A stretch of 42,387 nt of DNA from Clostridiales bacterium UBA4696 (GTDB lineage: Bacteria > Bacillota > Clostridia > Oscillospirales > Oscillospiraceae). Shown here one piece after another: positions 28,721-38,412 of the stretch (within the stretch, counting starts at the first letter, position 1; each line of letters opens with the position of its first letter). The stretch is from contig DHKK01000074.1 in the NCBI GenBank assembly GCA_002404795.1, forward strand, positions 1-42,387, in the 5' to 3' direction. A model generated the notes under the pieces. That model did not search any database and had not been told where the DNA came from. It worked only from the letters and a program-made list of their open reading frames with translations. The translations under genes and the position numbers were made by a program.

Positions 28721-31700
28721 ATGGCAGATTATTATATTAACTCCAATAAGGGCAAAGAGCTTGCGAACAGTTTGCAAGTTGGAGCTCCTCAGGCGGCATC
28801 AGACGGGTCGATATGGATGAAGCGGAGCGACGGAAGTATCAGAGTTATCAAGAACGGTCAGGTTATGACCGGGCAGGTGGGCGTAAGCCCATCTGCCGAT
28901 TCCTCAAACTCTTCTGCTGCGGACAACGGAAATTCCGGCTCTGATGCTGCAACCAGCGAAAGCTCTTCCCGTTCGCCGCTCTATCCATCGGCTGAGTCTG
29001 TTTTCGGACAGCAGCAGGAATCTCAGGCGCAGAAACCGTCTGCGTCCGAAATAGCGAAAAACGCGACAAACGCCGTCACAGAAGGGTTGTACACCATCGG
29101 CACAGAGCTTGGGATGAGTTATGTAAACAGCCTGAAAAACGCCGGTGACACGAAGCTTCTGTCTGACGGCTATACGCTCAAGCGTGAAAATGACGGCAGC
29201 TACAGTGTCACAAAGGGTGACAGCTCGTCGAAGGTCTATATTGATAACGACGCGGTCAAGCGCGATACGCTGCTGAATGAGGCCATCCGCAGTGCGTCCG
29301 GGCAAAGCAATCCTTATACGGTTGGAACCGCAAAGGGCTATGAGCTGCTGCAGCAGGCAAAGGATACCGGTTCACCCGTATGGGCCCCGGATAATTCAGA
29401 GTGGTCTTACGACAAGGAGACCGGCGGGTTTTACACGAACCGGAACGGCGTGAGAACGCCGATCACAGCTGACAAAAACGCCATCAACCGTGAGTATGCG
29501 GCTCAGAAACAGGAAGAACAGTCTGCGCAGAAGGAAGCAACCGACAACGTTGCACCGCCGGAACAGGCCGACGGTGAGAAATATGTTATTGGTTCTGCAG
29601 AGGGCGTCTATTGGGCTGTATCTGAACATCGTCCCGGAGACCGTCTGCTTGGGCGAGATAAATCTATTTGGACGTGGAATGGATACGACGACGTTACAGT
29701 TGAGAAGAACGGTAAGACATACAAAGCCACCATCGACCGTGAGGCCGCGAAGCGAGACCCGCAGTGGGCGATCCTGACTGCGCCGCCCGCCGAAGATACC
29801 GACGACACCGGCAAGAAGGGGAAGAAAAGCAGCAAGAAATCTTCAGGTTCCTCGTCTTCCGGCGGCTCTGGTACATACACGTTCCCGGACGCTTCCACGG
29901 GCACGCAGAAGACGCCGACGACCACCTCCACCGGCACCGACCGCGCGTCTCTGCGCAAGCAGGCCGCGACGGCGCAGAAGGAGATGGGCGACCTCGCCCG
30001 GCAGATCTCCGTCGCGAAGATCCGCGGCAAGGACACGTCCGCCCTGCAGGCAAAGTACAACGAGGCCAAGGCCCGGTACGACGTGGCGAACACGCAGATC
30101 CAGGCCCCGCAGCAGCTTTCGACCTCCGGCGCGCGGCAGGAGCAGTTCAGCCAGCGGCAGACGCTGATGGAGCTGGCGACGCAGCAGGCGGCGGAGCGGA
30201 AGGACGCATGGCAGAGTCTGCCGACTGTGCGGGACTCGGAACGGTTTTCCAATATCGACAACGTGACCACAGGCCGGACGCGCAGCGCAGAACAGCAGCA
30301 GATCGCCGGAGCCGTGGAGGAACTGCAGAAGAACGCGTGGCGGAGCCTGCCCACGGTCCGGGACTCTGAGCGGTTCAACATCCCGTCGCAGACCGACGCC
30401 CTTCTGCAGCAAGCGGTCGCACAGGCCCCGAGGACGCTTTCCGGTAAGCCCTATCTGCCGGAGAACGACGGCGGTTTTTCGCACAGCAGCGGAAGCACGG
30501 AGCGACAAAACGTTCTTGAACGAATCGGGAACGCGGCGCTCGGCGGTCTGATCCAGAGTGGCGGCACGTCGATGGACGCCGCCGGGGCTATGTATCAGGC
30601 CGGGCAGGGCGGGCGGAACACGACCTATGACGAAAGCCGCGCGTGGTTCCAGGATCAGCTCGATTCGGAGCTGCGCACACTGAACTCTATGCTGCTGGAA
30701 AACCAGGATAACCCTGGTACCTATACGCAAGCGGAAATCAAAAACCAGCGCCGGATCGTCGCCGAAGCACAGGCCAGAGTCAACGCGTTCGCGCTGACGC
30801 AGGACGCGCAGGAGCAGTCCGGAGAACTGGCGCGCGACCTTGCCGCCGATGTGTCAAATGCCGGTGCCAGCCGTGTAGCGCAGTCAAAGCGCGGGGCCAG
30901 TAAGCTTGGCAGTATGGCGCTTGACGCGCTGGCGTCCGCAGCACAGAGTGGCGCGGACATGGCAACGAATGCGCTGTTGGGAACGTCCGGCAGTATGCTG
31001 CCGTTTGCGTTCCGTGCGTTCGGCGGCGGCACGCAGCAGGCGCGGAATGACGGTGCGACGCTCGGCCAGCAGCTGGCCTACGGTGGCACGATGGCGGCAA
31101 AGGAAGTCTTCACAGAGAAGATGTTCAATATCGCCGGTCTGCAAAGCAAGGCCTACGGCAAGGGTTCGTTCGACGATTATGTCGAAAAGACTGTTGCCGG
31201 GGCAGTCGATAAGCTGGCAAGCACCGACGTAGGCAAACGTCTGCTCGGCGGCGCAGCGCAGTTTATGACCAGCGCTGCGGGCGAAGGTCTGGAAGAACTG
31301 ATCGGCGACTGGATGGAGTGGCAGCTACCGCGAATTTACGACAAGGACCCGGATTCCGCGAAGGACGTAGCGGTCAACTCTCTTTATGATTTCCTCGTTG
31401 GCGCGATTTCCGGCGTTATGGGCAACCTGACCACGCCGGGGCAGTTCACGAACTACGATGTCAATGAGCATCTCGGTGGAAGTCAGGGCCAGCAAGTAAA
31501 CAGGCAGCTGACACAAGATGAACTGCTCGACGCAGCCATGCAGGCAGCGAACCGCGGTGAGACGCTTACAGGCCCGGTACAGGCCGCGAACCAGACCACC
31601 CAGCAAACGACGCAGGCCGCGCAGGAACGCGGCACAGAGGGCGTTATAACAGGCGAAGAATCGTCTGCATTGGACGAGGCCATGCGCAGCACGTTTACCG

Positions 31701-34700
31701 AGGCACTGAGCGGCATTTCTTCCGACGTTGCAACGAATAAGCCGCAGAACGTGAAAAATCTGCTCAATGCAACGAAAGAGCAGATCACAAGGTTTATTCA
31801 GAATGCGTTCAATAAGCAGAACCAATTTCAGTATCTAAAGATCTCCGACGTCTCGCCGGAGCTGGCGGAAACGCTGCGTGCGGCTGGAATCGACGTTGAC
31901 GGATACGCGCATGCCCTCCGCGACAACGATATCCGGCATGTGGAAAGCTCGCATGGCTCGCAGTCGAACGACAAGTACAAGGTCACGGCCGATATGCTTG
32001 GGGACGTCCAAAACGTCATTGACAACTATGATGTTCTGTATCGCGGGTTTGATACACGATTTGGGAACCCGACAGTCGTCTATGAAAAGCGGATGGGAAA
32101 CCGGACGTTTTACGTTGAGGAAGTTATGTCCGACGGTGTGCTCGGGACAAAGCAGATGGTGGTTACCGGCGAAAACAGTAAGCCTAGCTTCCTGAAAAAA
32201 TATACAGAAGTAGCTAGTGTTTCCGACGATACCGATGTGCCCGCTCGAAGCGGATCAACAGGCCAAAGCCCCCCCGGCAACCACGTCCCAGACGCCCCGT
32301 ATAACACTAGCTACGATTCCACTGTAGCACAATCTGGGAATTCTGTCAATCAGAATATTTCGGCAAACGATATGGGCGCGATGCGCAGCCAGTTCGAGTC
32401 TGTGCCGAAGCAGGCGCAGACGCAGAGCAATACCATCGGCAGCATGGAAGCCGACTGGAATGTGCCGGAGGCGCAGCGCACGCCTATCATGTATGACACC
32501 ATTTCCGAGGCGAAGAGCCTTGACAACGCCCGGCTGCGGCTGGCGCAGGACTACGCCGGGGAAATGGCAGAGCTGCGCGGGAAGCACAACTGGAGCGGCG
32601 AAGAGGTCGACATGGGTATGACGATCCTCGACAACTACCGCCGGGCAGCGGAGCAGACCGGCGACTGGACGGAATATTCCAACTGGCGCAAAGAGGTCTC
32701 CGCGCACGGCACGGCAGCCGGTCAGGCGCTGCAGGCGTATGCCAAGTATTCGAGGCAGACGGGCGGCGGCATCGTCGCGGACGCCTCGGCGGCGCTGGAA
32801 CGCGCGGCAAAGAAGACCAACAAAGCCGAGGTCATGAACCGCGTCAATGCGCTCGCACAGCAGTACGACGCGGCAGTCGGCACCGGGCAGGAGAACGCGA
32901 AGGTCAACGTCAACGATCTGGTCGATATCATCAAGAGTGCCAGCACGGCCCGGCAGACCGGTACGCTCATCGGCAACAAGACCCCGCCCATTGTCAACTG
33001 GGCCATGAACCGTATAGCGAATTATGCGCGCTCGGAAGCACAGACGGGCGGCGGGAAAAACCTTGATTTCCTCAAAACATTTGCTTCCAATAGTATTTAC
33101 AATATCGCTGCAGACACGCAGACAGCTTCAGCGGGCGAGAAGGTCAAAACATATCGTAGGCAGGGGATGCTCTCGAAAGTTGCGACTGTCATGCGGAACC
33201 TTGTTTCTAATAACGGTTTCGACCCGCTGGATAGCGTAGCAAGAAATATTTCTGTTCCGCTCGACATGCTGGTCTCCAAGTTCACTGGCACGCGCAGTGT
33301 TGCGGGTGATGCCTCGTGGCTTTCGAAAGCAAAACGCAAAGGCTCTGCAGATGGACTCGCAAAATCCGTTATGCAAGTTGGCCTTGACGTTGATGCATCT
33401 GGAACAATCGGAAAATATGAAAGCACGTCTAACCGTACCTTCAAAATGTCTGGCGGTGTTTTTTCCAAGCTCATGTCCACGTGGGAGGCAGTAGAAGGAT
33501 ATCTCTTAAACTCCACAGACGAATTTCAGAAAGGCGGCATTGAAGCAAGCGTTCAGCAAGGCATTGATCGGCTCTATGAAAGGGGCAAGATCAAGGACGA
33601 TTCCCTCCGAGACGCGGGCAAACAGGAAGCGCTTTACCGTACATTCCAAGATGACACAGCACTGTCAAAGGCAGTTACAGGATTCCGGAGCGGCATCAAT
33701 GAAGCGCATCTTGGCGATGTTGGAGTTGGCGACGTTGCATTAACTTTTGCACAGGTTCCCGCAAACTTAGCTTCAAGATCTATCGAGTATTCGCCTGCGG
33801 CTTCTGTTTCAGTTTTTGTTGATTTTGTGAATCTGCTTATAGACGCGAAATCCGGGAAAATGACAGCGGCGAAGCAGGCAAAAGCGGTTCAAACTGTAGG
33901 TCGCGCGTTAACGGGTACAGGGCTAATTGCGCTATCGGCTGTAGGCCATATGGCCGGGTGGCTCGTTGTTTCTGGTGACGATGACGATAAAAATAAGAGC
34001 GCGCTGGATAAACTTCTTGGACTAAATGGAACACAGCTAAACGTAAATGCGTTGCTTCGCCATATTCGCGGTGAAAGTACAGAATTCCAAGAAGGGGATA
34101 TACTGATCTCTATCGGCTTCATGGATCCGCTAAACGCACTGTTTACAACGGGCGTGCTGGTTGCGGAAGACTATAAAGAGGCACACGCACAAGGGAAAAA
34201 ACTGACATTTGGACAAGCCGTTGGCGATTCTTTCCTCGGAGCATATCAGGCAGTTATGGAAATGCCGCTGATATCCGATTTTCGGGATATTGCGCAAAAC
34301 TATCAGTATAGCAGCGGCGAAAAATTCTATCAGAAAGCAGGCGACGCTTTACAAAAATATGCAGCTAGTCAGGTCGCCAGTTTAATCCCGAACTCGCTGC
34401 GCGGCATTGCGCAGGGCCTCGACGATACGGAGCGGAACGCCTATTCCTCGGATAACGTCTGGCAGCAGGCGGTCGACAACGCGAAAGCGTCCATTCCCGG
34501 CCTGCGGGAAACGCTTCCGGCGAAGACGGACGTCTGGGGGAATCCCATCAAGAACGAGGGCGGCGTCCGGAACTTCATGAACCGGAACATCAACCCCGGC
34601 AATATCACGACGTACAAGACCGACGAGGTCTCTACGGAGCTGGGGAAGATCAGCGAGGCGACGAACACTTCCCTGTATCCGGACCGCACGGCTCCGCGCT

Positions 34701-35908
34701 CTTTGAAGGTCGACGGAGAAGCCATCAGCCTGACGTTCGAGCAGCGCAGCATGTATCAGAAGGCTTACGGTGACGCCTATTATGCTGCCGTGACCTCGCT
34801 CATGAACGACAAGAACTACAAGGCCATGCCGGACAGTATGAAAGCCGAGATCCTGCAGCAGGCGAAGGACGCCGCGAAGGAACAGGCCCGCGACAGTCTG
34901 GGCATCGGTTACGAGATGGACAGCGCTTCGCAGAAGATCTTGGAGAAGTCCGGCGCGGAGCGCAACAACGCGCTGATCTCCGCTGCCGTCAAGGCGCAGC
35001 ACTATTTGTCCCCCGAGACGCAGAAGCAGCTTTCTGACGTCGACCGGCAGTTCGGCGGGGCTGACTATGTCGGCCTGTCTGACGAGCTTTTCAACGCTGC
35101 GAAGGAAAAGGCGAATACCTACTTCGAGGCGGTCGAGGCTGCCAAGTACGGCGGCGAGCTGAACGAGACGCAGAAGGAGCTTGCGGACAAGGACAGCAAG
35201 GAGCTGGCACGGTACTTTATGGATAAGGCCATTGAATCCCGCTACACCGACGCGAATAAGAGCGGGACGAAAGCCGACGAGTATCTGAAAGCGTACCGGC
35301 AAGGTGAGTTGAACGATGCAATGGCACTGGCTGTTCTGAGTGACAAGGAGGTCATGGCGTATGACCGCTTCGGCCGGGGCGCGAAGGTCACGCCGGAAAT
35401 GGCGCTGCAGGCGGCGAACGCCCATGCCGGGATGAAGGATGTCAAGGACGAGGACGGCAAGGTCACAAGCAGCGCGCAGGACCAGTTCGACGCGTGGCTC
35501 GAGAAACAGAGCTGGACGGATGACCAGAAATCCGCCGTCCGTATGGGCTTCTACTCCGACAGCGTCAAGACCTACAGCTATCTGGCAGACCAGCTTCGCA
35601 AGGGCAACATCAAAACGGCTGACGCCAAGAGCGAGCTGACAACTTCGTATCAGGCAGGCTGGTCGAAAAATGTCCGGGACACGGGCGCGAAGATGGCGGA
35701 TTACATTGACGCGATCGTCGAGTATGAAGACCGGCCAAGCAGCGAGGAACTTGACGATGCAGGGTATAGCTATGTATGGCAGTGGTTCTGTGACTATCTC
35801 AATACTACGGACCTGACCAGAGAACAGAAGTATGCTATGGCGATCAGCATCAAGAAGAACGACTATGGTGAAGGAACCATGAAAAAAATCTGGAACAGGC
35901 TCAGATAA
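28721..35908 (+). CDS. Giant polyvalent internal protein (2395 aa) with PBECR-like nuclease and LPD38-like domains
   Basis: It starts three bases after the previous stop. In order: four modules (about 4-54, 122-174, 197-250, 287-338) of the YxIGTxxG/DGSxW/KNG type; a Ser/Gly linker (365-385); a coiled part with AWxSLPTVRDSERF twice (about 496, 539); a membrane-active-looking stretch (about 745-905). Next comes a PBECR-like nuclease domain (about 1037-1165: RHVESSHG with H1073 and H1078; NVIDNYDVL; RTFYVEEV). Then a helical region (1200-1500), an LPD38-like domain with EYSPAASVSVFVDF and a hydrophobic span (about 1726-1753), and long charged helices to the end (about 1890-2395). Such proteins enter the host with the DNA. 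Base composition shifts near 34380 suggest mosaic assembly. Confidence 0.75.
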   Translation: MADYYINSNKGKELANSLQVGAPQAASDGSIWMKRSDGSIRVIKNGQVMTGQVGVSPSADSSNSSAADNGNSGSDAATSESSSRSPLYPSAESVFGQQQESQAQKPSASEIAKNATNAVTEGLYTIGTELGMSYVNSLKNAGDTKLLSDGYTLKRENDGSYSVTKGDSSSKVYIDNDAVKRDTLLNEAIRSASGQSNPYTVGTAKGYELLQQAKDTGSPVWAPDNSEWSYDKETGGFYTNRNGVRTPITADKNAINREYAAQKQEEQSAQKEATDNVAPPEQADGEKYVIGSAEGVYWAVSEHRPGDRLLGRDKSIWTWNGYDDVTVEKNGKTYKATIDREAAKRDPQWAILTAPPAEDTDDTGKKGKKSSKKSSGSSSSGGSGTYTFPDASTGTQKTPTTTSTGTDRASLRKQAATAQKEMGDLARQISVAKIRGKDTSALQAKYNEAKARYDVANTQIQAPQQLSTSGARQEQFSQRQTLMELATQQAAERKDAWQSLPTVRDSERFSNIDNVTTGRTRSAEQQQIAGAVEELQKNAWRSLPTVRDSERFNIPSQTDALLQQAVAQAPRTLSGKPYLPENDGGFSHSSGSTERQNVLERIGNAALGGLIQSGGTSMDAAGAMYQAGQGGRNTTYDESRAWFQDQLDSELRTLNSMLLENQDNPGTYTQAEIKNQRRIVAEAQARVNAFALTQDAQEQSGELARDLAADVSNAGASRVAQSKRGASKLGSMALDALASAAQSGADMATNALLGTSGSMLPFAFRAFGGGTQQARNDGATLGQQLAYGGTMAAKEVFTEKMFNIAGLQSKAYGKGSFDDYVEKTVAGAVDKLASTDVGKRLLGGAAQFMTSAAGEGLEELIGDWMEWQLPRIYDKDPDSAKDVAVNSLYDFLVGAISGVMGNLTTPGQFTNYDVNEHLGGSQGQQVNRQLTQDELLDAAMQAANRGETLTGPVQAANQTTQQTTQAAQERGTEGVITGEESSALDEAMRSTFTEALSGISSDVATNKPQNVKNLLNATKEQITRFIQNAFNKQNQFQYLKISDVSPELAETLRAAGIDVDGYAHALRDNDIRHVESSHGSQSNDKYKVTADMLGDVQNVIDNYDVLYRGFDTRFGNPTVVYEKRMGNRTFYVEEVMSDGVLGTKQMVVTGENSKPSFLKKYTEVASVSDDTDVPARSGSTGQSPPGNHVPDAPYNTSYDSTVAQSGNSVNQNISANDMGAMRSQFESVPKQAQTQSNTIGSMEADWNVPEAQRTPIMYDTISEAKSLDNARLRLAQDYAGEMAELRGKHNWSGEEVDMGMTILDNYRRAAEQTGDWTEYSNWRKEVSAHGTAAGQALQAYAKYSRQTGGGIVADASAALERAAKKTNKAEVMNRVNALAQQYDAAVGTGQENAKVNVNDLVDIIKSASTARQTGTLIGNKTPPIVNWAMNRIANYARSEAQTGGGKNLDFLKTFASNSIYNIAADTQTASAGEKVKTYRRQGMLSKVATVMRNLVSNNGFDPLDSVARNISVPLDMLVSKFTGTRSVAGDASWLSKAKRKGSADGLAKSVMQVGLDVDASGTIGKYESTSNRTFKMSGGVFSKLMSTWEAVEGYLLNSTDEFQKGGIEASVQQGIDRLYERGKIKDDSLRDAGKQEALYRTFQDDTALSKAVTGFRSGINEAHLGDVGVGDVALTFAQVPANLASRSIEYSPAASVSVFVDFVNLLIDAKSGKMTAAKQAKAVQTVGRALTGTGLIALSAVGHMAGWLVVSGDDDDKNKSALDKLLGLNGTQLNVNALLRHIRGESTEFQEGDILISIGFMDPLNALFTTGVLVAEDYKEAHAQGKKLTFGQAVGDSFLGAYQAVMEMPLISDFRDIAQNYQYSSGEKFYQKAGDALQKYAASQVASLIPNSLRGIAQGLDDTERNAYSSDNVWQQAVDNAKASIPGLRETLPAKTDVWGNPIKNEGGVRNFMNRNINPGNITTYKTDEVSTELGKISEATNTSLYPDRTAPRSLKVDGEAISLTFEQRSMYQKAYGDAYYAAVTSLMNDKNYKAMPDSMKAEILQQAKDAAKEQARDSLGIGYEMDSASQKILEKSGAERNNALISAAVKAQHYLSPETQKQLSDVDRQFGGADYVGLSDELFNAAKEKANTYFEAVEAAKYGGELNETQKELADKDSKELARYFMDKAIESRYTDANKSGTKADEYLKAYRQGELNDAMALAVLSDKEVMAYDRFGRGAKVTPEMALQAANAHAGMKDVKDEDGKVTSSAQDQFDAWLEKQSWTDDQKSAVRMGFYSDSVKTYSYLADQLRKGNIKTADAKSELTTSYQAGWSKNVRDTGAKMADYIDAIVEYEDRPSSEELDDAGYSYVWQWFCDYLNTTDLTREQKYAMAISIKKNDYGEGTMKKIWNRLR

Positions 35909-35919
35909 GGGGGGTATCT

Positions 35920-36198
35920 ATGGTACAGAAGATCAAAAACGTCCTGTATATCACGATGCGCGGCGTTGACCTGACACAATGCACAAATCTGAGCTTCAAA
36001 ATTGTGCAGGGTGACAGCTTTTCCAAGAGCTACACGCCGACGGTCGCCAGCGCTTCCCGGTTCACGGTCGAGGTCCCGAAAGCCGACGCGGACAGTCTGA
36101 CTGTCCGCCCGGCCCGCTGCCAGCTGACGTTTACCGACGAGGCGGGGAATTCCCGGGCGACGGAGATCGCCGTCGTTGACGTGGAAGAACTGCTGTAG
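35920..36198 (+). CDS. Small beta-sandwich structural protein
   Basis: 92 aa, with AAGGGGGG upstream. Beta-rich (VLYITMRGVDLTQCTNLSFK, SRFTVEVPKADADSLTVRP), an immunoglobulin-like pattern. Directly before the collagen-like fibre. Likely a fibre chaperone or baseplate-like element; family not named. Confidence 0.6.
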   Translation: MVQKIKNVLYITMRGVDLTQCTNLSFKIVQGDSFSKSYTPTVASASRFTVEVPKADADSLTVRPARCQLTFTDEAGNSRATEIAVVDVEELL

Positions 36199-36209
36199 GA
36201 GGTGGGCAC

Positions 36210-37193
36210 ATGTCTGATGCAGTATTTGAACAGCGGCTGAACATGGCCGTGGAGCCGGACACGGCGACGCTCGTCATCCGCGACGCCATCAAAGGCGATA
36301 AAGGCGACAAAGGCGATAAGGGAGACAAGGGGGATAAAGGCGACAAGGGCGACGTCGGCGACACCGGCCCGACCGGCGCGACCGGCCCGCAGGGAGAACA
36401 GGGCGAGCAGGGCGAAAAGGGCGACAAAGGCGACAAGGGAGACAAAGGCGATAAAGGCGAGACCGGCGACAAGGGCAGCACCGGCGCGCAGGGGCCGCAG
36501 GGAGAACCGGGTTCCAGCGTCACGGGCATCACGCTCGTTGGGACCGTCGACGATACGACGACCTATCAGGTCACGATGTCGGACGGGCAGTCGTTTTTGT
36601 TCTCGGTGAAAGCCGTCCCCGGCCCTGCCGGTGCGGCTGGTTCGCCCGGTACGCCGGGAACGAACGGGACGACCTTCACGCCGTCCGTCTCCGAGGACGG
36701 CACGCTCAGCTGGTCGAATACGGACGGCAAGGAAAACCCGGTAAGCGTCAATATCAAAGGCCCGCAGGGCGAACCCGGAGAGAAGGGCGACAAGGGCGAC
36801 CCGGGCGCGCAGGGGCCAGCTGGTGCGACGCCGGTCAAGGGAACGGACTATTTCACCGACGCCGACAAGCAGGAGATCGCCGAGGCGGCAGCGGATCTTG
36901 TTTCTGTCCCGTCCGCTTCCACGACGAGCCCGAAAGCGCCGGGGACGGCTGCGGTCGGTTCTGAGACGGCATATGCAAGGGGAGACCACGTCCACCCGAA
37001 GCAGAGCGTCAGCAAATCCGACGTTGGGCTTGGAAACGTGGACAATGTCTCGATCAATACCCGCCTGAACCGCACGACGAACGTCAATGCTGCCGACACC
37101 AATTACACAACGTTGATGGCACGCGGCATGTCTCTGAATTCCGCCGAGACTACCCCCGCCGTGAACGGGGCCATTGCATGGCAATACGAATAA
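36210..37193 (+). CDS. Collagen-like tail fibre
   Basis: 327 aa. AGGAGGTG upstream of ATG 36210. Short N-terminal domain (about 1-28), Gly-x-y repeats (about 29-110 and again 132-215 with interruptions), rich in GDKGDKGDKGD and GPQGE. A beta domain (about 112-145) separates them. Then a coiled neck (IAEAAADLVSVPSA) and a C-terminal module shared with the 25259 gene (IAWQYE end). Probably a trimeric receptor-binding fibre. The repeats favour length variation by recombination. Confidence 0.85.
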   Translation: MSDAVFEQRLNMAVEPDTATLVIRDAIKGDKGDKGDKGDKGDKGDKGDVGDTGPTGATGPQGEQGEQGEKGDKGDKGDKGDKGETGDKGSTGAQGPQGEPGSSVTGITLVGTVDDTTTYQVTMSDGQSFLFSVKAVPGPAGAAGSPGTPGTNGTTFTPSVSEDGTLSWSNTDGKENPVSVNIKGPQGEPGEKGDKGDPGAQGPAGATPVKGTDYFTDADKQEIAEAAADLVSVPSASTTSPKAPGTAAVGSETAYARGDHVHPKQSVSKSDVGLGNVDNVSINTRLNRTTNVNAADTNYTTLMARGMSLNSAETTPAVNGAIAWQYE

Positions 37194-37204
37194 AGGAGAA
37201 CCGT

Positions 37205-37480
37205 ATGTACATCAACTGGGAGACCATCATCACCGCAGGCAAGATCATCGGCGCGCTCGGCGTTATCATCAGCGCAGTCGTCGCGCTGTACAAGACCGTC
37301 GAGAGCATCAAGCTGCAGAAGCAGGATATCCGCAGCATCAAGGAGGAGCAGACGCTTCTCTGCTACGGCCTGAAGGGCGCGCTGCAGGGGCTGATCGAGC
37401 AGGGCTGCAACGGCCCGTGCAAGGATGCCCTTGACAAGCTGGAAAAGCACCTGAACAAAGAAGCGCACGATCAACATTAA
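37205..37480 (+). CDS. Holin-associated (XhlA/BhlA-like) membrane protein
   Basis: 91 aa. AAAGGAG upstream of ATG 37205. One N-terminal span (about 10-29: AGKIIGALGVIISAVVALYK), then a charged coiled coil (ESIKLQKQDIRSIKEEQT). Position before the holin and amidase supports a lysis role. Type assigned from layout rather than a sure match. Confidence 0.65.
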   Translation: MYINWETIITAGKIIGALGVIISAVVALYKTVESIKLQKQDIRSIKEEQTLLCYGLKGALQGLIEQGCNGPCKDALDKLEKHLNKEAHDQH

Positions 37481-37519
37481 CACCGCCGCAAGGCGTGAAT
37501 TTTGAAAGGAGTACATACT

Positions 37520-37714
37520 ATGAACGCAAAATGGTGGAAAGCCGCGGGCATCCGCGCGATCAAGACCGTCGCCCAGACGGCGGTAGCGACCATCGGCACG
37601 AGCATGATCCTGTCTGACGTCAACTGGATCGCCGTCGCCTCGGCCTCGGCGCTGGCGGGCATCCTGTCCCTGCTGACGTCCGTCGCAGGCCTGCCGGAGG
37701 TCAAGGAAGAATGA
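37520..37714 (+). CDS. Holin, r1t type
   Basis: 64 aa. GAAAGGAG seven bases before ATG 37520. NAKWWKAAGIRAIKTVAQTA and a second span (WIAVASASALAGILSLLTSV) match the short two-span r1t-type phage holins; ends GLPEVKEE. Forms membrane lesions to release the amidase. Overlaps the amidase start (ATGA). Confidence 0.8.
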   Translation: MNAKWWKAAGIRAIKTVAQTAVATIGTSMILSDVNWIAVASASALAGILSLLTSVAGLPEVKEE

Positions 37715-38409
37715 TGGAGATCGACAGCTCCATCCGGGCAAAGTGGCACGGCGGAAAGCGTAAGCTCTCCGCCATTACAGCCATCGTCATGCACTACACG
37801 GCCAACACCGGCCAGATGGCGACGGCCAAAGGCAACGCCCGCTATTTTGAGGGCGGCAGCGAGGGCCGCAAGGCCTCGGCCCACTACGTCGTGGACGAGG
37901 GCAATGTGGCCTACGAGTGCGTGCCGCTGGATACCGTGGCATGGTCCGTCGGCGACGGCAATCAGGGGCCGTATGGCAAACTCGTCAACAACTACAACTC
38001 CGTCTCCATCGAGATGGTCAGCCACACCGACGAAAACGGCCGGTATTACATCCCCATCGAGACCCAGCGGCACGCGGCGGAGCTGTACGCGCAGCTCAAA
38101 AAGCAGCTGCCGAACGTCAAGTACGTCGTGCGCCACTACGACGTGAGCCTCAAAAAATGCCCCGCGCCGATGATCGACGAGGGCGAATGGGCAAAATTCA
38201 AAGAGCTTTTGGAGGAAGCGACAGAAATGCGATACGAAAAGCTGAAGGACGTCACGAACCAGACGTACCGCCAGACGCTGGACAAGCTGGTCGGAAAAGG
38301 TCTGCTTAAAGGCAAGGGCGGCGAAGGAGAAGACCTGACGATCGACCTTGCCGAAGACAACGTGCGCATGCTGGTCATTCTCGACCGCACGGGTGTATTC
38401 GGGGATTAA
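37711..38409 (+). CDS. N-acetylmuramoyl-L-alanine amidase endolysin (Amidase_2)
   Basis: 232 aa. The zinc-binding core is H in IVMHYTAN (about 22-29), SAHYVVDE (about 56-63) and RHYDVSLKKCPAP (about 141-153). The catalytic glutamate is likely in VSIEMVSH. The C-terminal part (about 170-232) is a helical cell-wall-binding-like segment. It cleaves the amide link between glycan and peptide of peptidoglycan. Confidence 0.9.
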   Translation: MMEIDSSIRAKWHGGKRKLSAITAIVMHYTANTGQMATAKGNARYFEGGSEGRKASAHYVVDEGNVAYECVPLDTVAWSVGDGNQGPYGKLVNNYNSVSIEMVSHTDENGRYYIPIETQRHAAELYAQLKKQLPNVKYVVRHYDVSLKKCPAPMIDEGEWAKFKELLEEATEMRYEKLKDVTNQTYRQTLDKLVGKGLLKGKGGEGEDLTIDLAEDNVRMLVILDRTGVFGD

Positions 38410-38412
38410 GGT

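Noticed and set aside
36290..36500. Possible CRISPR-like or tandem repeat array
   Set aside because: The short repeated units are Gly-x-y codons of the collagen-like fibre, with no spacer structure.
36131..36532. Leftward SPLSPLSP-rich frame
   Set aside because: Antisense reading of the GDKGDK codons; not a real gene.
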